A DNA stretch of 6,098 bases from Synergistaceae bacterium. Its GTDB lineage: Bacteria; Synergistota; Synergistia; Synergistales; Synergistaceae. Of the stretch, positions 1-6,098 are shown piece after piece. The stretch is from positions 1 through 6,098 of the forward strand of contig JAQVPO010000081.1 in assembly GCA_028702015.1 (NCBI GenBank), written 5' to 3'. The notes under the pieces are model-generated. The model did not search any database. It was not told the DNA's origin and saw only the letters and a program-made list of their open reading frames with translations. Both the position numbers and the translations under genes were made by a program. Numbering within the stretch: the stretch's first letter is position 1; each line of letters starts with the position of its first letter.

Positions 1-538
1 GCTCTCTTTTCCTGACAGACAGGACCATTTTATCTATTTCATTCAAAAGGTCGGACATTCCGTCTCCTGTAAGAGCCGAGACCGGAACTAGCGGCTTTCC
101 CTCAAGAAACGTTCCTGCAGTAATGGAATATATTTCATCCTTTGCCATTTCAAGCATTTCATCATCTACAAGGTCTATCTTGTTGAGTACTGTTATGCCG
201 TTTTTAACACCAAGCAGAGTCAGGATTTCAAGATGTTCTCTCGTCTGGGGCATTACCCCGTCATCTGCCGCAACAACAAGCATAACCGCGTCGATACCGG
301 CCGCTCCTGCAACCATTTGCCTTATAAATTTTTCATGCCCGGGAACATCTATTATGCTGATAATTTTTCCGGAGTGAAGGGTCAGCGGGGCAAAACCAAG
401 CTCGATAGTCATCCCGCGCTTTTTTTCCTCCAGCAGACGGTCACAGTCAACACCGGAAAGGTATCTGACCACAGCTGTCTTGCCATGGTCGATATGTCCT
501 GCTGTACCTAAAATAAATGGATATTCCGTTCCGGACAT
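1..538 (-). CDS. selB: Selenocysteine-specific elongation factor SelB, N-terminal GTPase domain (partial, 3' end beyond window)
   Basis: SelB is the EF-Tu-like GTPase that carries selenocysteyl-tRNA(Sec) to the ribosome at UGA codons marked by a SECIS hairpin. Only the first 179 codons are present, essentially the G domain. All five GTPase motifs are visible: G1 GHIDHGKT (residues 14-21), G2 Thr44 within [13 protein letters not shown]3 DVPGH (64-68), G4 NKID (119-122) and G5 SAL (154-156). The stretch [14 protein letters not shown] is characteristic of SelB rather than EF-Tu, IF2 or LepA. The ATG start lies two bases after the selA TAA. It is served by AGAAGG at 546-551, seven bases upstream and inside the end of selA, so translational coupling to selA is likely. 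The C-terminal winged-helix domains that bind the SECIS RNA are outside the window and cannot be checked. Adjacency to selA supports the name strongly. Confidence 0.95.
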   Translation of the reverse strand, partial: MSGTEYPFILGTAGHIDHGKTAVVRYLSGVDCDRLLEEKKRGMTIELGFAPLTLHSGKIISIIDVPGHEKFIRQMVAGAAGIDAVMLVVAADDGVMPQTREHLEILTLLGVKNGITVLNKIDLVDDEMLEMAKDEIYSITAGTFLEGKPLVPVSALTGDGMSDLLNEIDKMVLSVRKRE

Positions 539-540
539 TT

Positions 541-1965
541 TTATGCCTTCTGGCTTTCCAGTGAAAACATTTCTTTAAAGCCGTCAAGTATCCGTTTTTC
601 ATCTTTTTCCGAAAGAGTACGTACGTGGAACAAAATCCTGTCTTCATTGATTCCTGTAATTACAGGTACGGTAAGGAGTCTTAGTTTTTCTGCAAGCTTA
701 CCTGCACTGCCGAGTTCAGGAAGTTTAAGGGAGACGGCATATCCTTTAAGCTCGGCTCCGGGGAAAGAACCTCCTCCTACAGTATCATTGACCGGCACAA
801 CATCAATAAATACCGATTTAAGACGTGTTCTGCCCAAAAGGATTGAAAGTTTTCTCCTTAACCTGCGTGCCTGCGTCTTCATCTCTTCCGTATCTCTGTT
901 TATCATTCTGAATGTCGGTATCAATTCCATCCGGCCTTTCAGATAGAGCCTGAGCGTAGCCTCAAAAGCAGCAAGGGTCATCTTATCAACCCTGAGCGCC
1001 CTTAGCAGAGGATATTTTCTCAATTTGTCTATAAGGCCGGCAGATCCTGCAATGACCCCTATCTGCGGTCCGCCTAAAAGTTTATCTCCCGAAAAGGTAA
1101 CCAGGTCAACTCCTGCTTCGATACATGATCTGACCGTAGGATCTGTTGTTTTGAACATTATGCGCTGGTCTGTCAGCATTCCGCTTCCGAGGTCTTCCAT
1201 AAAAATGATGCCGTTGTCATGGGCAAGCTTTGCAATTTCATCCCGGCTGACGGATGCTGTGTAACCTTCTATGCTGAAATTGGAAGGATGGACTTTAAGC
1301 AGCACTGCAGTCTCTTCTGAAATAGCTGATTCATAATCACTGAGATGAGTCATATTCGTAGTTCCGACATCAACCATTTTAGTGCCGGAAAGCGCCATTA
1401 TTTCAGGTATCCTGAAGGAACCGCCTATTTCGACAAGTTCGCCTCTTGAAATCACCGCCTCTTTATCTTTTGCAACTGCACCGAGACAAAGTATTACCGC
1501 TGCGGCATTATTATTAACAACTATGGCTGCCTCCGCACCGGTCAAACGGCAAATAAGCCACTCTACGTGGTTGTTTCTGTGTCCCCTTGATCCGGTTTCC
1601 GTAGAATATTCCAGTGTAGAATAGTTTTCTCCCACACTCCTTACTGCTTCGACAGCATCTTCGGCAAGCAGGGATCTTCCCAGATTGGTATGAAGAACCA
1701 CTCCTGTAGCATTTACAAGCGGTTTCAGACTTTTATGCGCCCTGTCTTTAAGTCTTTTTTCGGCCTCGGCAGCAACCTTTTCTGTATCAAAAGCCGTGTC
1801 GGGATCTTTTAATATTTTCTTCCTCTGATCATCAAGGACCTCTGAAATAACCGATTTTACTGAATCACGGCCTATTTCAGCCTCGTATTTACCTATCCAG
1901 GGCATAGAAAGCATTTTGTCCATTGACGGTATGTTGCGCATAACATTCTGGATCTTTTCTCTCAA
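541..1965 (-). CDS. selA: L-seryl-tRNA(Sec) selenium transferase (selenocysteine synthase)
   Basis: SelA is a cytoplasmic, PLP-dependent fold-type I enzyme. It converts Ser-tRNA(Sec) to Sec-tRNA(Sec) using selenophosphate from SelD. The protein is 474 residues, close to the 463 of E. coli SelA. Residues about 5-45 form the SelA N-terminal tRNA-binding region (IPSMDKML). The family signatures follow: [16 protein letters not shown] (85-100), [12 protein letters not shown] (119-130), NNNAAAVIL (151-159), HPSNFSIEG (226-234), DLGSG (258-262) and [12 protein letters not shown] (290-301). Lys295 is the expected PLP Schiff-base lysine, the same number as in E. coli. The start is TTG at 1965-1963: it has GGGAGGG six bases upstream, and an in-frame TAG at 1984-1986 rules out anything much longer. 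The next ATG is codon 9 and would cut into the N-terminal domain. It forms a two-gene unit with selB and probably has its own promoter in the gap after hemW. Confidence 0.97.
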   Translation of the reverse strand: MREKIQNVMRNIPSMDKMLSMPWIGKYEAEIGRDSVKSVISEVLDDQRKKILKDPDTAFDTEKVAAEAEKRLKDRAHKSLKPLVNATGVVLHTNLGRSLLAEDAVEAVRSVGENYSTLEYSTETGSRGHRNNHVEWLICRLTGAEAAIVVNNNAAAVILCLGAVAKDKEAVISRGELVEIGGSFRIPEIMALSGTKMVDVGTTNMTHLSDYESAISEETAVLLKVHPSNFSIEGYTASVSRDEIAKLAHDNGIIFMEDLGSGMLTDQRIMFKTTDPTVRSCIEAGVDLVTFSGDKLLGGPQIGVIAGSAGLIDKLRKYPLLRALRVDKMTLAAFEATLRLYLKGRMELIPTFRMINRDTEEMKTQARRLRRKLSILLGRTRLKSVFIDVVPVNDTVGGGSFPGAELKGYAVSLKLPELGSAGKLAEKLRLLTVPVITGINEDRILFHVRTLSEKDEKRILDGFKEMFSLESQKA

Positions 1966-1971
1966 AGAGAT

Positions 1972-1978
1972 CCCTCCC
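1972..1978 (-). promoter_or_regulatory. Ribosome binding site that fixes the selA TTG start
   Basis: The minus strand reads GGGAGGG followed by ATCTCT and then TTG. This is a near-consensus Shine-Dalgarno at six-base spacing. It decides for the TTG at 1965 over the ATG eight codons further in, which has no comparable site. An in-frame TAG lies 18 bases before the TTG. Confidence 0.8.
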
Positions 1979-2038
1979 GGCGGCTAAATCAAAATATAGG
2001 CATCAAATATCAGGATAAAAACTGTTATCAATTAAAAT

Positions 2039-2066
2039 ATTATAAAGTACACTGCGCTATAATCAA
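2039..2066 (-). promoter_or_regulatory. Candidate sigma-70-type promoter for selA-selB
   Basis: On the minus strand a perfect -10 hexamer TATAAT (2044-2039) lies 16 bases downstream of TTGATT (2066-2061), which matches the -35 consensus at four of six positions. The -35 element overlaps the hemW stop codon. Transcription would begin near 2032, giving a leader of roughly 67 bases before the selA TTG. The spacer 1966-2062 is very AT-rich, so chance matches are possible. No obvious terminator precedes it, so read-through from lepA-hemW may also supply selA. Inferred from sequence only. Confidence 0.45.
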
Positions 2067-3205
2067 ACCAGTTCCGACCAAATCCGATTGGCCACTCTCA
2101 TTCCTTTTAACGTAAGAGAAATATTTTTTTCTGAAATATTATAAAGATCTTCAGGAAAACGGCTAAGTTTTTCTATTATCTTCCGTTCCTGAAAAATTCC
2201 ATATTTCAGGGAAAACTCTTTTCTGTCTATCCCTTTTGACATTCTAAGGGCAAGCACCGCTGCTTCCGAAGCTTTTTTTTCTCCCGAAAGCCTCTCTCCT
2301 GAAGCTATCGCGCTTCCGCCGCGGTCAAGCAGCCTGGAATATTCATTGAGAGCAGAGATATTTTTGTATCTCCATCCATTTAGATAACCCGACGCACCGG
2401 GACCTATTCCGAGATATTGCCCCTCTTCCCAGTAGTTGATGTTATGCCTGCTAGCGTGTCCATTTTTGGCAAAGTTGGCAATTTCATACTGATTATAACC
2501 TTTTCGCGGCATATACCACTGAGCCCATCTATATGGCAAATAACCGTCCGAAAGATCCTGCTCCGGCATTGATTCCCATGGAGTCCCCGGTTCAAGCGTA
2601 AGCTGATATAAAGAAACATGGTTTATGCCCGACTTGACTGCCTGGTTAAGCGTTCTTGCCCAGTTCCTGAATGTCTGACCCGGCAGCCCGAACATAAAAT
2701 CAGCACTTACGGAAAACCCTGAGGCAAGAGAGGCAGATATTGCTTCATATGCCTGTGCCGCACTGTGGAGCCTGCCAAGCTGCATAAGTTCAGCATCGTC
2801 AAAACTCTGCACTCCTATGCTGACCCGGTTAACCCGCCAATCGCGCCATAATAACAGATGGTCCGCCTTCAGCGAGTTTGGGTTCGCTTCGGCGGTCACT
2901 TCCGCATCAGGATCAAATCTGAAGTGGCTGTCTAACATCTCAGACAGTCTTAACCACTGCGGCCCGTTTATTACAGTAGGCGTTCCTCCCCCTATATAGC
3001 ATGTGTGGAGCGAGGGAGTACCTATGCGCTTTATCCACCATTCAAGCTCTTTACCGAGCGTTTCAAGCCATAGATCCGTATCTGAATCAGAAGGGACCTT
3101 GCTTTCAAATGCACAGTACGGACATTTTCGCTCGCAGAAAGGAACATGTATATAAAGGGAGAGCCCCCCTGCAGGAGGCTCAAAAGGGTTCGTTCCCCGT
3201 GTCAT
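2063..3205 (-). CDS. hemW: Haem chaperone HemW (radical SAM, HemN-like)
   Basis: This 380-residue radical-SAM protein is of the HemW family, which binds haem and transfers it to respiratory or other haem proteins. It is often mislabelled oxygen-independent coproporphyrinogen III oxidase. The cluster motif CERKCPYCAF places Cys24, Cys28 and Cys31 as [4Fe-4S] ligands. The residue two after the last Cys is Phe33, as in HemW; true HemN has a fourth Cys there. Other family landmarks are GGGTPT (72-77), EANPNS (106-111), NRVSIGVQSF (126-135), MFGLPGQT (171-178), the HemW-type HNxNYW at 254-259 and GIGPGAS (266-272), with a C-terminal winged-helix-like end (LTLKGMRVANRIW). The ATG directly abuts the lepA TAA with no intervening base. 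GAGGA at 3213-3217, seven bases upstream, lies within lepA, so expression is probably coupled to lepA. The lepA-hemW pairing is common in bacteria. The protein is complete and nothing is truncated. Confidence 0.94.
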   Translation of the reverse strand: MTRGTNPFEPPAGGLSLYIHVPFCERKCPYCAFESKVPSDSDTDLWLETLGKELEWWIKRIGTPSLHTCYIGGGTPTVINGPQWLRLSEMLDSHFRFDPDAEVTAEANPNSLKADHLLLWRDWRVNRVSIGVQSFDDAELMQLGRLHSAAQAYEAISASLASGFSVSADFMFGLPGQTFRNWARTLNQAVKSGINHVSLYQLTLEPGTPWESMPEQDLSDGYLPYRWAQWYMPRKGYNQYEIANFAKNGHASRHNINYWEEGQYLGIGPGASGYLNGWRYKNISALNEYSRLLDRGGSAIASGERLSGEKKASEAAVLALRMSKGIDRKEFSLKYGIFQERKIIEKLSRFPEDLYNISEKNISLTLKGMRVANRIWSELV

Positions 3206-5017
3206 TTATTTTTCCTCTGACTTTGTGACATCCATGAATGCAAGGAAAGCCTCCTGCGGGATGGAAACTCTTCCAACCTGCTTCATGCGTTTTTTACCCT
3301 CTTTTTGCTTTTCAAGCAATTTTCTTTTTCTGGTTATGTCGCCTCCGTAGCATTTTGCAAGAACGTCTTTCCGTACCGCCTTTATGTTCATCCTTACGAT
3401 AACTTTTTTACCTACAGCAGCCTGGACAGGTATTTCAAACAGCTGTCTCGGAATAAGTTCTTTAAGCTTCCCGACAACAGCATGCCCTCTGTGATACGCC
3501 TGGTCCGTATGGCATATGAAGGAAAAAGCATCAACAGGTTCATCCTGAAGAAGAAGATCAACCTTCACCAGATCTGCCGGTTTGAACCCTATATGGTCAT
3601 AATCAAGCGATGCGTAGCCTCTTGTACATGATTTAAGCTTGTCATGGAAATCAAGTATAAATTCAGCCAAAGGCATGTCATACGTGAGCCTTACTCTTTC
3701 CGGGGTTATGTAGTCCATACCTACATATTTACCTCTTTTTTCCTGGCAAAGCTGCATCGCAGCTCCCACAAACTGCTCCGGTATAAATATCGTAAGCTTT
3801 ATGTACGGTTCCCTTATCTCTTCGATTTTTACCTGATCCGGGAAGTCTGAGGGCTTATGGGCTTCAATCACGCTCTGGTTAGTCAGCACTATCTGATATA
3901 CAACGTTTGGAGCTGTCGCTACAAGATCGACCCCGAATTCACGGCTTAGTCTTTCTTTTGCTATTTCCATATGCAGAAGCCCAAGAAACCCGCAGCGGAA
4001 ACCGAACCCAAGCGCAGCAGAATTCTCAGGTTCAAAGCTGATAGCTGAATCGTTTATCTGAAGTTTTTCAAGAGCTTCTCTAAGCTGGTTTATTTCCTCT
4101 CTCTCAACCGGGTAAAAACCGCAGAATACGACGGGCTTCACTTTTCTGTATCCCGGCAGCGGGCTCTCTGCAGGACGTCTGGACTCAGTTATGGTATCAC
4201 CGACACGCGCTTCATCGATGGATTTTACGCTCGCCGCCAGATAACCCACTTCTCCCGGGCCAAGTTCGGATACCTTGATCATATCGGGCTTGAAAATTCC
4301 AACTTCATCCAGCTCGTAATCACGCCCTGTAGACATAAACCTTATATTTTTCCCGGCCTGCAGGGTCCCGTTTACCACTCTGACATAGCATATGACGCCC
4401 TTGTAGTTATCATATACTGAATCGAATATCAGAGCCTGCAGAGGCGCATCGGGGTCTCCCGCAGGAGGCGGCACATCACGTACTATGCGCTCCAGCAGAT
4501 CAGGAATCCCTTCTCCTGTCTTCGAGCTTACGTTAACCGCGTCATCCGCGTTTATTCCTATTATTTCCTCAATTTCTTTTTTTACTCTGTCAGGCTGGGC
4601 CGATGGCAGGTCTATCTTGTTTAGTACAGGTATTATCTCTAGGTTAAGATCTATCGCAAGATAGCTGTTTGCAACAGTCTGTGCTTCTACACCCTGTGCC
4701 GCGTCAACTACCAGGACAGCCCCCTCGCATGCTGCAAGCGAACGGGATACTTCATAAGTAAAATCCACATGACCGGGGGTGTCTATAAGGTTCAGTATAT
4801 ATTCCTGCCCATCCTTTGCCTTGTAGTTCATACGAACAGGTACGAGCTTGATCGTTATGCCGCGTTCTCTTTCAAGATCCAGCATGTCAAGCAGCTGCGC
4901 CTTCATGTTGCGCACCTCCACCGTACCCGTCTCTTCGAGCAGCCGATCTGCCAGGGTAGATTTCCCATGGTTGACATGGGCTATAATACTAAAATTCCGG
5001 AACTTATCGAGGATCAT
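3206..5017 (-). CDS. lepA: Elongation factor 4 / ribosomal back-translocase LepA
   Basis: LepA (EF4) is a ribosome-binding translational GTPase implicated in back-translocation, translation under stress and 30S biogenesis. At 603 residues it is full length (E. coli has 599). The G domain shows G1 AHVNHGKST (13-21), switch I ERGITIK (51-57), G3 DTPGHVDF (79-86) with the catalytic His83, G4 NKID (133-136) and G5 SSK (164-166). Domain II and EF-G-like domains III and V follow, including [16 protein letters not shown] (337-352) and GYASLDYD (467-474). The LepA-specific C-terminal domain contains [18 protein letters not shown] (554-571) and the [11 protein letters not shown] segment. The start ATG has AAGGAG at 5026-5031, eight bases upstream. 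Two features are unlike E. coli LepA: Asn16 replaces the usual Asp of the P-loop HxDHGK, and switch I continues as LVPVRMNY where E. coli has AQSVTLDY. It is the first gene of a tight pair with hemW. Confidence 0.97.
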   Translation of the reverse strand: MILDKFRNFSIIAHVNHGKSTLADRLLEETGTVEVRNMKAQLLDMLDLERERGITIKLVPVRMNYKAKDGQEYILNLIDTPGHVDFTYEVSRSLAACEGAVLVVDAAQGVEAQTVANSYLAIDLNLEIIPVLNKIDLPSAQPDRVKKEIEEIIGINADDAVNVSSKTGEGIPDLLERIVRDVPPPAGDPDAPLQALIFDSVYDNYKGVICYVRVVNGTLQAGKNIRFMSTGRDYELDEVGIFKPDMIKVSELGPGEVGYLAASVKSIDEARVGDTITESRRPAESPLPGYRKVKPVVFCGFYPVEREEINQLREALEKLQINDSAISFEPENSAALGFGFRCGFLGLLHMEIAKERLSREFGVDLVATAPNVVYQIVLTNQSVIEAHKPSDFPDQVKIEEIREPYIKLTIFIPEQFVGAAMQLCQEKRGKYVGMDYITPERVRLTYDMPLAEFILDFHDKLKSCTRGYASLDYDHIGFKPADLVKVDLLLQDEPVDAFSFICHTDQAYHRGHAVVGKLKELIPRQLFEIPVQAAVGKKVIVRMNIKAVRKDVLAKCYGGDITRKRKLLEKQKEGKKRMKQVGRVSIPQEAFLAFMDVTKSEEK

Positions 5018-5025
5018 CTATGTCA

Positions 5026-5031
5026 CTCCTT
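5026..5031 (-). promoter_or_regulatory. lepA ribosome binding site
   Basis: AAGGAG on the minus strand lies eight bases upstream of the lepA ATG. It confirms that start and excludes a shorter form that would lose the P-loop. Confidence 0.75.
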
Positions 5032-5044
5032 CAGTCAACAGTAT

Positions 5045-5074
5045 ATTCTAGCCGAAAAACCCTATCTTTATCAA
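5045..5074 (-). promoter_or_regulatory. Candidate sigma-70-type promoter for lepA-hemW
   Basis: On the minus strand TTGATA (5074-5069) and TAGAAT (5050-5045) each match the consensus at five of six positions and are 18 bases apart. Transcription would start near 5038, leaving a leader of about 20 bases that contains the AAGGAG site. Position, spacing and the absence of another gene upstream on this strand all fit. It is unproven experimentally. Confidence 0.55.
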
Positions 5075-5087
5075 TCATTCTTTTTAA

Positions 5088-5102
5088 CGATAGACAATAT
5101 CG
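5088..5102. repeat. Short inverted repeat CGATA-N5-TATCG in the divergent region
   Basis: Perfect five-base arms CGATA (5088-5092) and TATCG (5098-5102) flank a five-base centre. It lies between the putative lepA -35 element and the ribosome binding site of the divergent gene, a place where an operator could sit. The arms are short and do not extend further, so chance occurrence is quite possible. Confidence 0.25.
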
Positions 5103-5132
5103 CAAAAGAGTTTAAGCTAATCAGACCAATTC

Positions 5133-5140
5133 GAGAGGGG
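5133..5140 (+). promoter_or_regulatory. Ribosome binding site that fixes the TTG start of the propeller gene
   Basis: GAGAGGGG ends eight bases before TTG at 5149. The reading frame is closed upstream by TAA at 5113. No ATG or GTG lies between that stop and the signal-peptide core, so this site decides the start. Confidence 0.75.
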
Positions 5141-5148
5141 CAATTAAT

Positions 5149-5223
5149 TTGGACCGTAAAAAACTGAATATTTTAGCAGCATTGCTGTTTCTGGCGTTTG
5201 CAATTCAAGTTCCTGCTTTTGCA
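5149..5223 (+). other. Sec-type signal peptide of the propeller protein
   Basis: Residues 1-25: Asp-Arg-Lys-Lys n-region, then a hydrophobic stretch LNILAALLFLAFAIQV, then P-A-F-A giving an A-x-A cleavage site before Gln26. There is no twin-arginine motif and no Cys at the cut, which points to signal peptidase I and a soluble exported product. Confidence 0.85.
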
Positions 5224-6098
5224 CAGGATTGGCCTATGTTCAGAGCCAACACAAAAAGGACCGGGAATATCGATAATAAGACTGCAAGCATCGATTTTAC
5301 AGGAAAAAAAGAATGGACTGTAAATATCCATGACTCGGTAAGATCTTCGCCAGCGATATACAACAGTTCAATAATTTTTGGTTCCAACAATGGCAACGTT
5401 TATTCTATTGACCTCTATTCAGGAAAAACCAACTGGACCTTCCCCACCGGCAACTGGGTGGTATCTTCGCCTGCTGTTTCAGGCGAAAAAGTCTTCGTAG
5501 GAAGCTACGACAGCAGGATGTACTGTCTGGACGCCCGGACAGGGGAAATGATTTGGCGCTTCACCACACACAACAGCATACATTCTTCGCCGGCAGTTAC
5601 CGATAAGATGGTATATTTCGGATCGAACGACGGATACATCTACGCTGTGGATATAAAAACAGGGTGGCAGAAATGGAAGTACAAAACTGAACGCGCAGTA
5701 CAGGGTTCTCCAGTTGTGTCAGATGGAGTCGTCTACGCAGGAAATAACGAAGGCAAACTCTTCGCTCTTGATGCCGTATCAGGCGCGCTTAAGTGGCGTG
5801 CGGTCGTCGGCGGGTCTATTGTTTCGGCTCCTGCTGTCAAGGACGGACATCTGTACTTTACAAGCCAGGACGGAAAAATCTACTGCGCAAGGATCAAACA
5901 TCAGGCAGTGATATGGAGCTACGATTCAAAAGCCCAGATAGAGACTTCTCCTCTCGTAGAGGATGGAAAAGTCGTTTTCGGCAACATAAAGGGCTGGGTG
6001 ACATCGCTCAACGCAATGACGGGAAGCGTAGTATGGAAATATAAGGCCAATGAATCAGTATTTTCTTCACCGGCCTCATTTTCAGGAAAAATATTTTT
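5149..6098 (+). CDS. Exported PQQ-like beta-propeller repeat protein (partial, 3' end beyond window)
   Basis: The first 316 codons of a secreted protein of the PQQ-like (BamB/quinoprotein-type) beta-propeller superfamily. From the TTG start the protein opens with a positive n-region (DRKK), a hydrophobic core and a likely signal-peptidase cut after Ala25 (PAFA/QDW). The mature N-terminus DWPMFRANTKRTG resembles the entry motif (WPMFRxNxxRTG) common in exported PQQ-like proteins. Blades then repeat as SSPA...VxFGSxxGxVYxxDxxTGxxxWxF. The SSPA-like motif recurs at residues 66, 106, 146, 186, 226, 266 and 306, exactly 40 residues apart with no insertions. There is no lipobox cysteine, so it is probably free in the periplasm or outside the cell rather than a lipoprotein. 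No catalytic residues or cofactor ligands are evident, and PQQ binding should not be assumed. The partner is unknown. It is divergent from lepA and not obviously related to the selenocysteine genes. Confidence 0.88.
   Translation, partial: MDRKKLNILAALLFLAFAIQVPAFAQDWPMFRANTKRTGNIDNKTASIDFTGKKEWTVNIHDSVRSSPAIYNSSIIFGSNNGNVYSIDLYSGKTNWTFPTGNWVVSSPAVSGEKVFVGSYDSRMYCLDARTGEMIWRFTTHNSIHSSPAVTDKMVYFGSNDGYIYAVDIKTGWQKWKYKTERAVQGSPVVSDGVVYAGNNEGKLFALDAVSGALKWRAVVGGSIVSAPAVKDGHLYFTSQDGKIYCARIKHQAVIWSYDSKAQIETSPLVEDGKVVFGNIKGWVTSLNAMTGSVVWKYKANESVFSSPASFSGKIF
5341..6098 (+). repeat. Tandem coding repeats of 120 bases (40 residues), six complete units and the start of a seventh
   Basis: Units begin at 5341, 5461, 5581, 5701, 5821, 5941 and 6061. 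Each opens with a serine-rich SSPA-type turn encoded by variants of TCTTCGCCNGCN, and carries a G-x-V-Y-x-x-D-x-x-[ST]-G-x-x-x-W motif about 20-33 residues in. Units diverge at most other positions, but their length is constant. The fifth unit (5821-5940) has lost the D-x-x-TG part (CARIKHQ instead) while keeping the Trp. Confidence 0.85.

Larger units (their letters stand above)
5018..5148. other. Divergent intergenic region between lepA and the propeller gene
   Basis: These 131 bases separate two genes transcribed away from each other, so they must hold the 5' signals for both. The lepA side has a good candidate promoter and ribosome binding site. The plus-strand side has a clear ribosome binding site, but I could not find a convincing promoter. 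A short inverted repeat lies in the middle. No RNA gene or riboswitch-like structure was recognised. Confidence 0.7.

Noticed and set aside
1990..2062. Possible terminator between hemW and selA
   Set aside because: The only hairpin seen is a five-base GATAA/TTATC stem with no GC pairs of note and no proper T-run after it. It is too weak to call.
1..2062. selC (tRNA-Sec) or a SECIS element near selA-selB
   Set aside because: I looked through both strands of the non-coding gaps. They are too short and AT-rich for a tRNA-Sec, and no in-frame UGA selenoprotein gene is present here.
2063..3205. Annotation as oxygen-independent coproporphyrinogen III oxidase (HemN)
   Set aside because: The cluster motif is CxxxCxxCxF, without the fourth Cys of HemN, and HNxNYW is present. 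Both point to HemW.
5091..5118. Possible promoter for the propeller gene (TAGACA-N16-TAAGCT)
   Set aside because: The -35-like box is decent, but the -10 box matches the consensus at only three of six positions. It is not reported as a feature.
4769..5167. Open plus-strand frame of 132 codons
   Set aside because: It is antisense to the start of lepA and crosses the lepA promoter region and the start of the propeller gene. It has no recognisable domain and is a shadow frame.
5205..5396. Open minus-strand frame of 63 codons inside the propeller gene
   Set aside because: It lies wholly antisense to well-supported propeller coding sequence and shows no domain.
5149..6098. Quinoprotein dehydrogenase or BamB assignment for the propeller gene
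   Set aside because: No PQQ ligands or catalytic residues are visible, there is no lipobox as expected for BamB, and the gene is incomplete. Only the superfamily can be named.

Overview
The window is a compact bacterial chromosome segment of moderate GC content. It holds four intact or partial genes on the minus strand (lepA, hemW, selA, selB, in transcription order) and one divergent plus-strand gene for an exported beta-propeller protein that runs off the right edge. No mobile element, CRISPR array, tRNA or rRNA was found. All reading frames visible here are open, with no frameshift.

Layout from the right. A divergent intergenic region (5018-5148) separates lepA from the plus-strand propeller gene. 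lepA (back-translocase EF4) is followed with zero spacing (TAA immediately followed by ATG) by hemW, a radical-SAM haem chaperone. The lepA-hemW order is common in bacteria, especially Firmicutes. After a 97-base AT-rich gap with a good candidate promoter come selA (selenocysteine synthase, TTG start) and, two bases after its stop, selB (selenocysteine-specific elongation factor, first 179 codons only). SelA converts seryl-tRNA(Sec) to selenocysteyl-tRNA(Sec), and SelB delivers it to UGA codons carrying a SECIS element. The organism therefore probably makes selenoproteins. selC and selD are not in this window.

The plus-strand gene starts at a TTG with a strong Shine-Dalgarno. It has a Sec-type signal peptide followed by PQQ-like propeller repeats with an unusually exact 40-residue (120-base) period. 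Its substrate or partner cannot be read from the sequence.

Organism: a bacterium, probably an anaerobe (inferred from selenocysteine use and a Firmicutes/Synergistota-like gene style). The phylum is not established; Synergistota is only an impression. The window is mostly housekeeping. The points most worth a second look are an Asp-to-Asn change in the LepA P-loop at the position that binds a monovalent cation in translational GTPases, and the metronomic propeller repeats. I see no convincing evidence of an undescribed multi-gene system.
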